Shown here one piece after another: positions 10,047-18,603 of a DNA stretch of 22,386 bases. The notes beneath the pieces were generated by a model that made no database searches, was not told where the DNA came from, and saw nothing but the letters and a program-made list of their open reading frames with translations. Position 1 is the first letter of the stretch, and each line of letters begins with the position of its first letter. The translations under genes were made by a program, and so were the position numbers. The DNA comes from Terfezia claveryi (taxonomy: Eukaryota; Ascomycota; Pezizomycetes; Pezizales; Pezizaceae), in the NCBI GenBank assembly GCA_015179025.1, contig WHUX01000497.1, forward strand, positions 1-22,386. The letters are read 5' to 3'.

Positions 10047-13000
10047 ATGCATAGACGGAATCACTCTCTTGATCTGCTGGCGGGGGTCATAGGAGGAGGA
10101 GGAAGAGAGGGCACCTCAGGCGGAGGGGGCTTCAGCTATGGCACAACCCCGCCTTTGACACAAGCTCCGACGGCGGCGCAACAGGCGAAGCTTCAGCAAG
10201 AGAAACAAAAATACAAGGAGCGTCACCAGCATCTGTTATCTCATGGGGAATTTAGCCAAAGCGCCGAGTCGTTGAACCAACAGCAAGAAACCGTGTTGAC
10301 GCCGATGTCATCTACAACGACTCTGTCGACGGTCAACAGCAGGACGCAGACGTATCCTCCGGGTCGGGATAGTGTAGCGGGAAATGGAAGGCGGGACTCA
10401 TCACATTTTCCACCGACTCCACCGGCATCAATACGTGTTGCGAGTCCTGCAGGTACCCCAAGAGGCCATGCACACAGTGGGAGCCAGCAGTCTACAATGT
10501 CCAATCGGGGGCCTACATCCAGGAGCTCAACGCCGATATCCTTGAATGTGCTCTTTTCTTCTGGTGGGATGGTTGGGGCAATATCCGGACAGGGAGCAGC
10601 ACAAGGAGGAAAGAAGCAGAAATCGGCGACATCTTCCAAACGTAGCCGATTCACCTTCTCTACTTTGATTGGGGGTGGCGGCGATAAGGATAGAGCGCAT
10701 GGGAGGCAAGCATCAATTGGGAGCCAGCAGCCACAGCCGTATCTACAACACCTCCTACAAGAGGAGGAGCGATTGCAACAAGCAGATACCCCACTCCCAC
10801 TGTTACCGCCACCTACATCCCCGGCACAGAGGGAGAGGGAATGGGCAGACCAATCGGATCGAAATAGCATCAGGAGGCGGAGCGTGAACTCAGCATATTC
10901 CGAATCAGGGAGACGGACACCAACTTCTCCAGATGAAATACGAAAGGGGTTAGCATCTGCAGTAGGAACGAGCTTGAATACGTGGACTGAAGATGGAGCA
11001 GCAGGAAGCCGTCGGAATAGCAGTTTAAGCACTGTACACGCCGATGACACCCCCATTGTTTATGATCAAGACGTGGACATGTCACAAATCGAAGAGCTGA
11101 TTGGCGCGCATTCTCCAATAGAATCTGATACCGAGAATTCTGATGCCGGCGGGAGTACACCGACCTCGATAACCCCAAGTCTCTTCAAGCGAAATAGAAA
11201 GGAACTCGAAGGCACTGGGATCGCGACTGGTGAGAGCACGATGCTGGGCGATGTGGTCTATGTTGATGGCAAACTTGTGCGTCTGAACGGCTCTGGGAGT
11301 GCCATGACTATGGCATCGATGGGATCAATACGGGGATCGATACGGTCAATCGATAATTTTCCATTGTTACCGACCCAGCAGCAATTTTTGAGGGTTGAAG
11401 ACCGAGAAACGATATCCCCACTACGGCAAACCTCCATGGAATTACCACTTTCTTCACCCAGCTCACAGGCATCAGTTGAAAGTGGTCTCGCTGCTACGGC
11501 AGCTGAAGTGGACCCAGTGAAACGGAGCACAAGCTGTTCATCTACAATGAGCCAGGTCAAGCGAAAGCCATCCCCCGTCACGGCATCAGTGGAAAGTGGT
11601 CTCGCTGCTACGGCAGCTGAGGTGGACCCAGTGAAACGGAGCACAAGCTGTTCATCTACAATGAGCCAGGTCAAGCGAAAGCCATCCCCGGTCACGGCAT
11701 CATTTCCTCCTCCGACAGCGCAAGCTGGGTCAAGCACTCCCTCCACCCCCTTACCATCTGTTGTAGAGCCCGACACTTCCAAAACACCTTCACCACCGCC
11801 TCAAGCACCCCTTCCCGCACCACCAATTATCACCACCAGTGCTGCTCCATCTCCTCCACACAGTAATCCTATTACTAACATGATAACTTCTCCATTAACC
11901 AATAACTCCGGTGAGACAGCGGTCCCAACGACATGGGGAGGACGCCAATTGCAGATGGAAGTAAGTCAAGTCGAGCTTCCTCCGCCACCACCGCACACTC
12001 GCAGTCCACTCCCAGATTCACCAATTTCCGCACAATATGTAGTCGAGAGGAAGAAGAAACTCATCGATGAGGAGTGGGAAGATTTAGAGCACGAGGATCC
12101 AGGGGATGGAGATGCGCCGCCTCCACCATATGTGGCGAGAATGAGCATGACGATGAATTCTGCGGGGGGCGAGGGCCCGGGAATGTCGGAGGATGAGAAG
12201 GCGATGCTCATACGAGCAGGGATGATGCATAGGAGGAGTTTACCGGGAATGCCGCTGCCTAGGCGGTCAGCGCTTCATGAGGAGACCGTCGAGTCTCTTA
12301 ATGCTGGGAAAGGGGCCGAAGTCATGGAGAATGACTCCCAGGAGAATTTGGATTCGCAGACGAATAGGCCCCCAACAATAGCAATACCATCGGCTCGAGC
12401 TGATATTGAAAACAAAAGCGAGCGACGATCCTCCGTGGAGGATCAAGGGGCTTTTGGCAAGGGTGATTCAGATGGAAAAGCTACCGCCCCCACCAGAACT
12501 GCCAAACCTTCCCAGCGCACCACACCCAAGAATCCAAGTGTTTCCACCGCTACTAAAACCCGCTCCAACCCCACATCTGCCGCAAATTCCCCCACTGTGG
12601 CACGGAAACGCACCATACTCAAGAAGCCTGGTGCTACACCAAAGCTATCCACTAATCTAGCTCGATCGAATACCCGCAATAAATTACGGTTCTCACATGT
12701 GGCACCAGAGGTAGTGGTTCCTTCGCTGCCCATATCTTTAGACACATCTCCATCCCCTGATGCGTCTAATGAAACCAAAGGGAAACAGTGCAAGACATGT
12801 AAATCTATTACAGGAGGTTCATTAGCGAATAAGTACCGCGAACTTCTGACTCGTGAAAGGGAGTCATTCACCCTTGAGAGGCTGATATGGGAAGAAGAGC
12901 GAAAAGGGTATGAAAAGAAAGTAGCGGATCTTGAAAGACGATTACGGAAGTTGGTGGAGGTATACGTACTTGCGAGGGGTGATGAGGGGGGTGATGATGA

Positions 13001-13649
13001 GGATGCTGTGGAGGAGAACACACAGCAGAATACCGCGGAGGAAGAAGAGGCGGAGGAACAGGTAGATGACATGCAGCCAGTCATGTCGGCCACTGTTGGC
13101 TTAAGTGTTAATACTCCAGCTTCTGGTAATAGCACTAGGAAGAATAGCTTCCGTGATACAGGTAAGGAGGTTGATCGCTCCTGCATGAACCAGCCTAGCA
13201 GCGATAGAAGTGGGGTTGCATGGCCACACCAGGCAGGACTACCTACCCCCCCCTCCACCGGTGCCATTGACCCCTTCAGCCGCCCTCCCGCAACCGTGGA
13301 CACCGGCCCAACCTCCAGTGGCCGGAACCAGTATTGGAATAACTTCCTGGACGATCATCGAACAGCACCCACAACACGCGCAACTGGTAGCGGAAGTAAC
13401 CACGGATACAGAGCATCAGCATCGTCATCGTCGTGGGGAGGGGCATCACAGACATGGGGTGGTGCGGATAGCTCGTCGAATATGGGAGGGTGGGTTGAGG
13501 CTGGGAGCCACACATATGGGGGATGGGGGCATGAGGATCCGGATCCAAGGATGAAACTACCGATAACAGAGGAGAGAGCGGTGTATGCGAGGTTGTACGC
13601 TGAGGCGAGTATTGGGATTGGAGGACCAACGGGGGAGTTATTACATTAA
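10047..13649 (+). CDS. Uncharacterised 1200-aa Ser/Pro-rich protein with C-terminal CxxC/coiled-coil module
   Basis: One uninterrupted frame from ATG 10047 to TAA 13649. An in-frame TAG at 10038 and an A at -3 fix the start. I do not recognise the family. Residues 1-900 are mostly disordered: Gly runs near the N-terminus, many basophilic phospho-type sites (RRDSS, RRRSVNS, RRNSS, HRRSLPG, ERRSSVE), polyproline PPPPP near residue 645, and a PPPPY motif at 691-695 of the kind bound by WW domains. A conserved-looking module follows: CKTC at 915-918, a charged helical stretch from about 926 to 972 (KYRELLTRERESF, then EEERKGYEKKVADLERRL) likely to form a coiled coil, then an acidic run to about 1009. 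The last 190 residues are Gly/Ser/Trp-rich. No signal peptide or membrane segment is visible. The pattern fits a phosphorylated scaffold or regulator, which is inference. It is the only intact gene in the window, and its codon use looks healthy, without the transition damage of its neighbours. Confidence 0.85.
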   Translation: MHRRNHSLDLLAGVIGGGGREGTSGGGGFSYGTTPPLTQAPTAAQQAKLQQEKQKYKERHQHLLSHGEFSQSAESLNQQQETVLTPMSSTTTLSTVNSRTQTYPPGRDSVAGNGRRDSSHFPPTPPASIRVASPAGTPRGHAHSGSQQSTMSNRGPTSRSSTPISLNVLFSSGGMVGAISGQGAAQGGKKQKSATSSKRSRFTFSTLIGGGGDKDRAHGRQASIGSQQPQPYLQHLLQEEERLQQADTPLPLLPPPTSPAQREREWADQSDRNSIRRRSVNSAYSESGRRTPTSPDEIRKGLASAVGTSLNTWTEDGAAGSRRNSSLSTVHADDTPIVYDQDVDMSQIEELIGAHSPIESDTENSDAGGSTPTSITPSLFKRNRKELEGTGIATGESTMLGDVVYVDGKLVRLNGSGSAMTMASMGSIRGSIRSIDNFPLLPTQQQFLRVEDRETISPLRQTSMELPLSSPSSQASVESGLAATAAEVDPVKRSTSCSSTMSQVKRKPSPVTASVESGLAATAAEVDPVKRSTSCSSTMSQVKRKPSPVTASFPPPTAQAGSSTPSTPLPSVVEPDTSKTPSPPPQAPLPAPPIITTSAAPSPPHSNPITNMITSPLTNNSGETAVPTTWGGRQLQMEVSQVELPPPPPHTRSPLPDSPISAQYVVERKKKLIDEEWEDLEHEDPGDGDAPPPPYVARMSMTMNSAGGEGPGMSEDEKAMLIRAGMMHRRSLPGMPLPRRSALHEETVESLNAGKGAEVMENDSQENLDSQTNRPPTIAIPSARADIENKSERRSSVEDQGAFGKGDSDGKATAPTRTAKPSQRTTPKNPSVSTATKTRSNPTSAANSPTVARKRTILKKPGATPKLSTNLARSNTRNKLRFSHVAPEVVVPSLPISLDTSPSPDASNETKGKQCKTCKSITGGSLANKYRELLTRERESFTLERLIWEEERKGYEKKVADLERRLRKLVEVYVLARGDEGGDDEDAVEENTQQNTAEEEEAEEQVDDMQPVMSATVGLSVNTPASGNSTRKNSFRDTGKEVDRSCMNQPSSDRSGVAWPHQAGLPTPPSTGAIDPFSRPPATVDTGPTSSGRNQYWNNFLDDHRTAPTTRATGSGSNHGYRASASSSSWGGASQTWGGADSSSNMGGWVEAGSHTYGGWGHEDPDPRMKLPITEERAVYARLYAEASIGIGGPTGELLH
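11469..11696 (+). repeat. 114-bp exact-frame tandem duplication inside the 1200-aa protein
   Basis: Two adjacent 114-bp units (11469-11582 and 11583-11696) encode the same 38 residues, starting ASVESGLAATAAEVDPVKRS and ending KRKPSPVT. They differ at only about three bases, at least two of them synonymous. The high identity points to a recent duplication. Each copy carries a KRSTS site. Confidence 0.95.
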
Positions 13650-14179
13650 TGGATTGGGTATTTGGGATGAGGGTTAGGGGAATTGGCATAGGGAAGGAAC
13701 TTTAGAGGAGTGTGAAGGTAGTTTGTCTTCCGCGGCGCAGTGGCTTATTGTTGCTCAGTTTGCTTCTTTAAGGTTTTCTCGGTATCGGCCCTGGAACTTT
13801 TTGGTGCATCCTTTTCTATGTTAATTTCAGAGGTTCTTTTATTCTAGATGCTGGAAGGGTGTTCATTGATTCCGAATTTTCTTCAACTTGAGAACCGCTG
13901 TCGGTGCCTTCTACGTTTAGGCTTTAGTTAGGTTTTCTCTTTGGTAGAATTGAGAGACTGTGGGTGCAAAATTTGGATAAATGCTCGCTTGTGGGATATT
14001 CAGTACGCAGTGGAAAGTTCCTTATTTACGGCTCGTAGTAGTAGAATGATGGGCTGGGTTCAATGTAAGATTCCCTATCTGGAATTTTATAGTAGCTTGA
14101 TCAAAATTGATTTATTTTAAATTGAAGAAGCTGGCGAAGGCTGAAGCCCTTTTTGATAACATGAAATGTAAAATGAAAA
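13650..14179. other. 3' flank of the 1200-aa gene; no other gene
   Basis: T-rich sequence following the TAA at 13647. It presumably contains the 3' untranslated region. No canonical AATAAA was seen just after the stop, and the polyadenylation site cannot be placed. No coding signal. Confidence 0.4.
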
Positions 14180-14530
14180 ATGGTATTTGAGCTGATCCAC
14201 ATGGGAATTTACATATTTGAGATCATTATAGCAAGTATTCCTCTTTTATCCCCTGGAGCTGGCGCTGCCCTTACAATGTGGTTTGGTCAATTTGGTGAAC
14301 CAAAAGTTCTTCAATATGATAATGGCAAAGCCAAAAGCAGAAGGGTCGCATGCCTTGCTTCTGTATTTGTGTACTGCTCAATTCCATACTGGCGCAGGGC
14401 ATCATCCATGTACGAGAGAGCAAGCGGGGGTTTTGAGCAAGCCAGTAAACATATATATTCCATTACGGAACATGTACATGAATCTCTGGTTGTTCACATG
14501 TGTGCGTTGAATTTCAGTCCCGCAGTTTAG
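14180..14530 (+). pseudogene. Degraded retroviral-type integrase catalytic-core fragment
   Basis: In this frame, FGQFGEPKVLQYDNGK matches the second-Asp block of DDE integrases (FGxPKxLQxDNGKEF), and GGFEQASK about 45 residues later matches the block carrying the third acidic residue (usually GxxExAN). The spacing fits. The first catalytic Asp is not clearly visible; the upstream residues, around FEIIIASIPLLS, are weak. The Glu-Phe after DNGK has become Ala-Lys. No reverse transcriptase or terminal repeat was found nearby. This is most likely a piece of an LTR or Ginger-like element inserted downstream of the intact gene. A chance open frame is possible. Confidence 0.5.
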
Positions 14531-14805
14531 AAGAGTTGCACAGGGGTTTCTAACAGGTGGTGTGGGTCGTTCGCATGGCATGATGGAGGTCGATGAAGGG
14601 TTTGAAGTATGGGACTCCTCAGAGGGCTATGAGGACAGAATAAAAGCTGACGAACTACCTACAATTGTATCTTACCACGTGAGGCGAGGTACGGCAACAG
14701 CAGCGCTGGGCACGTGATTTCACACAGTACCTCTTTAAATGCAATACTCCTCTAACAGCCTAACAGCCTCCAGTCCCGGCGTTATGCTAATAGAGAGGTT
14801 TGCCT

Positions 14806-14849
14806 GTAACTATTCTTATATCGGAAACGCATATAACGAAGCTCTACTG
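14806..14849. mobile_element. Orphan terminus of a different pogo/Tigger-type element
   Basis: Read on the minus strand from 14849, the sequence begins CAGTAGAGCTTCGTTATATG and continues with CGATATAAGAATAG, the usual style of Tigger-like ends (CAGTAGAGxTTCGxTATA). TA follows the end at 14850-14851. No matching second end was found within the window, so its inner extent is unknown. Confidence 0.5.
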
Positions 14850-14851
14850 TA

Positions 14852-15421
14852 CCACTCGAATTCAGCTAAGTTATGCGGAGTAGTTTCTGATAGTGCACGC
14901 TCATGATCATTCACCAGTGCTCAACCCAATAGTTCCCTGATTGGACCACCCGCTGCCATTAAATATCTATATTACGTATAGTAAACTCGCACCTCCACGA
15001 GACTGGCATGGGGTTTCTTATGGAACGAATTCATGTGAACGGATGCACTTACCCAACCTTGTCTGATAATCTAATATTTAGACAAAAAACAAGTGATGAT
15101 ACTCCAGAAGGGATATCAAGACTATCCCTTTGTCATAGGCAACTCGCATTCCTATATGTATTATTAGGCAAATACTTGAGGAATCCTCGGGTTCACTGTA
15201 TCTGCTTCCATACGTCTGAATGAAACAAGAAAAAAATAAATTAATAGGAAAGGGAAAAGGCGTTAAACCATCAGGGTCATGAAAACCATTAAAACGACCC
15301 TTCTCCACCACACTGTATTATAATACTCCACGCCTCCAGACAGGCCAAACCAATGTACCCTAAGTAACCCGGGACCTGTTAGTATTCGTCACTCTAGATG
15401 AATAAGAGGGTTTTAGACCTG
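14852..15421. other. No gene seen
   Basis: Spacer between the orphan pogo-type end and the 3' end of the CHAT gene. The plus-strand open stretch at 15008-15223 lacks any recognisable motif. This interval should contain the 3' untranslated region of the minus-strand CHAT gene. Confidence 0.4.
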
Positions 15422-16322
15422 TTAAGCTCCAAGGTGAATGAATTGTGCCCATTACATTGGTTGCGAAGGCTTTTGTTTCATCAATCCCAAAAGTGCATTG
15501 CGGTAAGATACTGCTATATTATCCGTCCTATCGAGCATGGAATAGAAGTCCACTGCCCATCTTCTGACAAGCATCATCTTGTGCTGGCCATAATGTTCCA
15601 ATGACATTATTATATCCAGCGATATGAAAAGAGCTTATGATATGAGTTACTTCATCAATGAACGTAGTACTATTAGCGGTGTTGCAGGCTGAGAGATAGG
15701 CGAGCCTCAGTGCCGAGTAATTCAACGCCGCAATATCTTTGACACGGAGCTTGTCAATGTCTCCTATACCTTTTAAGAAGTAAAAGATGATTATCTGTAG
15801 GACTGCACGTTCCGCAGTTGGTCTTTGGATTCGGAGTATTTCCACTTTACTGAAATCTGGAAGGCTGTATTTGGTAAGTTCATCCGCCTCCCGAGATACG
15901 CCACTCAAAGAGCGTGCCCCAGGAGTCGTGGGCATAGTTACAATTAGCATAGATGCGTTTTTCTGATGTTGTTGTCGAGACCGTGGATACTGCAGTGCCC
16001 TGATCGTAGATGTGTACGATGGAATACAATACTGAAGGGTAGTCATCTTAACCTTAATGGACCCTTTTGTGAATTTTGCAACTGCATGAATCGGTGCCTG
16101 AGCCAGTAGACCTACTACAATCAACCAGACCCGAGGCAGAAGCGCAATCCGCTTAGGATAAAACCCAATTCCCGTAATACTGGTTGTACGGCAGCCTTCC
16201 ATAGCCATACTAGCATCTCTCTCTTGACTTTGTTATCATCCGTGCTCTTACCAAGGTACTTAACCACTGAAGCGTGGGAAAGTTGGGGCAAAGGAATGTT
16301 TGTCACCCGTTCTTTCGACATA

Positions 16323-17033
16323 CAGTGGTGTCGCGTTATAAGAAACCTCGTTATAAGAAACCTCGCGTTATAAGAAACTGTGCCTCGGTCCCGTCAAAAT
16401 TTGTATGGGAAAATAAGAAACTCTCGTTATAGGAAAGTTTCTTAAGTCTTTGCTTAGTCACACATAGGGTTTCTTATAATGAAGTTGCAGTTGGTCCATG
16501 TCGCATGAACAATTACCCCGCCGCATTGTGCAAATTGTTTCTCCACCAATTTACAGTGAAAATCAAGTGAATAAAGTCTCATTCTACTTGTCCGAAGTTG
16601 CCTCTATTCAGATAAATTGTTTTTCAATTAGATTGTTGTCCTACTAAGTCATGCTGGCTATGTCATCCAAGCCAGTTCAAACTCGCCAGGCATGGAATCA
16701 AAAGAGCGAGAGGATGTTCGCTCACATCATATGCTATACGCCGACCATGCGCCAGAAGCCCTTGAACTTCTTCGTCTCTTTCGTCTTCAAAGTCCTCATG
16801 TCAATCTACAGAAATGCGAGCAGCTGGAGGGTCTGTTATATCGAGAAAAGCGGGATATTGTGAGTCTAGAAGGTATGGCTTGCCGGACGCAGCATCAGAC
16901 AGACATTACCAGGTATTTTACCCCCTCCTCGGACATTTCCTAATTTTTGTGTATATCTCTCGTTATAAGAAACCTCGCGTTATAAGAAACTCTGTGGTGG
17001 TCCCAAGCAGTTTCTTATAACGCGACACCACTG
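16323..17033 (+). mobile_element. 711-bp pogo/Tigger-type element inserted in the CHAT gene
   Basis: Both ends carry an identical 24-bp inverted repeat starting CAGTGGTGTCGCGTTATAAG, and TA flanks each side (16321-16322 and 17034-17035). The left subterminal region repeats CGTTATAAGAAACCT three times; two more copies lie near the right end, probably transposase binding sites. Removing the element plus one TA rejoins the CHAT frame exactly, with ...SDAILL running into MSKERVTNIP.... The interior keeps only a C-terminal transposase-like frame, so it is non-autonomous. Its terminal repeat differs from that of the 7614-8125 element, so this is a separate family. A second, partial copy lies at 19827-19974. 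Confidence 0.9.
16632..16943 (+). pseudogene. C-terminal tail of a pogo-type transposase with a PIP-box-like motif
   Basis: Open frame running to TAA at 16941, bounded upstream by TAG at 16629. It reads HAPEALELLRLFRLQSPHVN, a charged stretch, and finally QTDITRYF seven residues before the end (TPSSDIS follows). QTDITRYF fits the PCNA-interacting consensus Q-x-x-[ILM]-x-x-[FY]-[FY] exactly. Drosophila pogo transposase is known to carry such a motif at its C-terminus, which supports this assignment. The DNA-binding and catalytic parts are absent, as expected for an internal-deletion derivative. An overlapping frame (16651-16863) is also open, so which frame was coding rests on the motif alone. 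Confidence 0.5.
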
Positions 17034-17434
17034 TAAGCAGTATTGCGTCGCTGCGAAGCTCTGTGGCATTCAGTACTACAATTGGCCCCTCTTTTGCTGC
17101 TGATAGTAGGTATTCCTTCGATTCCGCACGCAAGTAAAGTTTGGAATCGGTTTTTGCGGAATTTGCAGAAGAATATCATCAAGATCTTTGGCAACTTTTA
17201 TTTTTCTGCGAATTAAAGCTTGTGTTACCAGCAGGTAGTTATTGGTGGAGGTATCTAAGGAGGACCCTGAGGAAGGAAATGGCGAGTCTAGTTCCTGGCG
17301 TAATGAACCGAGATATTTGGCCAATGTTGGATGTTGCTCCATGAGATCCCATAGCTCACTGCGGTAGTCAAGAAGATGACTATTTGTAACACTGCGACCT
17401 AGCTCTTGTAGGCGTAGTCCTCTAATGGTGATTG

Positions 17435-17441
17435 TCCAGCT
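17435..17441. repeat. Target-site duplication of the LINE, left copy
   Basis: TCCAGCT immediately before the poly(T) tract. The same 7 bases occur at 18597-18603. Both copies correspond to the CHAT codons for (L)QAG, which confirms that the LINE inserted there. Confidence 0.75.
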
Positions 17442-18596
17442 TTTTTTTTTTTTTTTTCTTTTTTTTTTTTGTGGGCTATACGTCTATGGAGCCTAAGGCT
17501 AAGAGACGGTGCCGTTCCCTCACCTTAAAAGGCTCGGTACACCCACGGAACAATGGGTTGCATAAACTCCCAGCCGCCCGAGCCAAAGAAACGACCGAAA
17601 AAAACCCCTTCCCCCCTGGTCACGCCCCCTGTGTAGCCGGCCCTCCCCCGAGATATCAGCAAACCTCCACCACCACGCCTCTACTGGCCCCACCCCTGCA
17701 ACCACACCATGCTAACAAGGCTAAATCCAGGTTTGAGAAAAATGTCTCAACCAGATCTATCGTATGTTCCCCCCATCTTTCACCTTCTTGAGCCACCTTT
17801 CGCTCATATCCATCTCCTCCCAGGTGCTCCATCTCTTCCCCGTAAGAGCAGACCAGGGCAACGTGTTTGCCGGTCTCTTCATGTCTCCCACATCTCCGGC
17901 AGACAGGGTCAACTGTATCATCCAATCTCGCTCGCCAGGATTGAAGGTTTCCCTTCCGTCCTGCAGTGCACATAATTGACCCTTGCCTTCCTTTCCCATC
18001 TCACCACCCGCCATTTCCTGTCCCGGCCCCCTTCCTTTCCTCTTCCCTTCCCCGTCTCCATTCCTGCTTGAGTTCCCCCTCCGTGATCAGGGGTTGCTCG
18101 GGGAACTGCATCTCCGCCCCCTCCCCTGCCAAGAGTCAGCCAGCTCATTGCCTTGGATACAGATGACCCTCGATACAAGCATATCGTGCTTATAACTAAT
18201 ATATTCTTATATCACGAGAAAATGAGTAAGTATAGAATAAATTCGGAAAATTTGCGGAATAGCATTATCAATATGACAGAAGTATACAGGAGGCAAATAA
18301 AGAGATATACGGAAGTACAGGGGCCAGATCATTCTCCCAATACCTATCTTCCCCTTTAACCTACCCCCCGAGGAGCACCATCCCTCTCCTACCCGGCCCT
18401 GCTTGCTCTTGCTCCCATCCGTGTATATCACTACGGCATCCTCCTTCGCAGCTTCGATCTTCCTCTGCCACTCCTCTGGCTTGGATTCCCTGGTCAAGTC
18501 AAAGTCCACAAAGGGTATCTGGACCTTGTCCAACTCTCCACCAATGCTCAGTACCTCATTCTCTTCCTCCTTCAGCAATCCTGCCTTGCTCGTTTA
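17442..18596 (-). mobile_element. 5'-truncated LINE (Tad/I-like non-LTR retrotransposon), minus strand
   Basis: Poly(T) on the plus strand (17441-17470) is the poly(A) tail of a minus-strand copy. Reading from 18596: residues before and including VVIYTDGSKSKQGRVGEGW are the first strand of an RNase H domain; GNELADS (near 18140) is its last motif; and CRRCGRHEETGKHVALVC (near 17900) is the C-terminal zinc-binding motif found after the RT/RNase H region of I, Tad and Jockey-type LINEs. The coding part closes near 17656, followed by about 190 bases of 3' sequence. Reverse transcriptase and endonuclease are lost through 5' truncation. The middle of RNase H is replaced by AT-rich DNA (18160-18315), and frameshifts are present. 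TCCAGCT flanks both sides. It lies in the same orientation as the host CHAT gene. Confidence 0.88.
18160..18315. mobile_element. AT-rich insert replacing the core of the LINE RNase H domain
   Basis: GC-rich LINE sequence stops at about 18158 and resumes at about 18320. Between them lies AT-rich DNA that is non-coding relative to the LINE. It starts TA then CAGATGACCCTCGATACAAG, which has the look of a pogo-type end, and includes two CTTATA words. The other end does not show a matching inverted repeat, so it is either a truncated miniature element or filler DNA. About 80 residues of RNase H are missing across the junction. Confidence 0.45.
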
Positions 18597-18603
18597 TCCA
18601 GCT
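18597..18603. repeat. Target-site duplication of the LINE, right copy
   Basis: TCCAGCT at the 5' boundary of the LINE, identical to 17435-17441. On the minus strand the CHAT frame reads LQAG up to this point and resumes with AGQSPLE on the other side of the LINE. Confidence 0.75.

Noticed and set aside
9863..10054. 63-codon frame overlapping the start of the 1200-aa gene by 8 bases
   Set aside because: It has no ATG (opens at TTG) and no protein-like pattern; the only real upstream ATG frame is the five-codon one at 9888.
10241..11056. 271-codon open frame on the minus strand
   Set aside because: It lies wholly antisense to the 1200-aa gene, is Cys/Ser/Pro-rich as expected from the complement of a biased sequence, and has no recognisable domain.
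12443..13303. 286-codon open frame on the minus strand
   Set aside because: Antisense shadow of the same gene; low-complexity Ser/Leu composition and no motif.
15008..15223. 71-codon plus-strand open frame
   Set aside because: No domain, no neighbours of the same element, and composition typical of spacer.
17918..18195. Several overlapping open frames on both strands
   Set aside because: GC-rich LINE sequence stays open by composition in several frames; only the minus-strand frames with RNase H and zinc motifs match a family.
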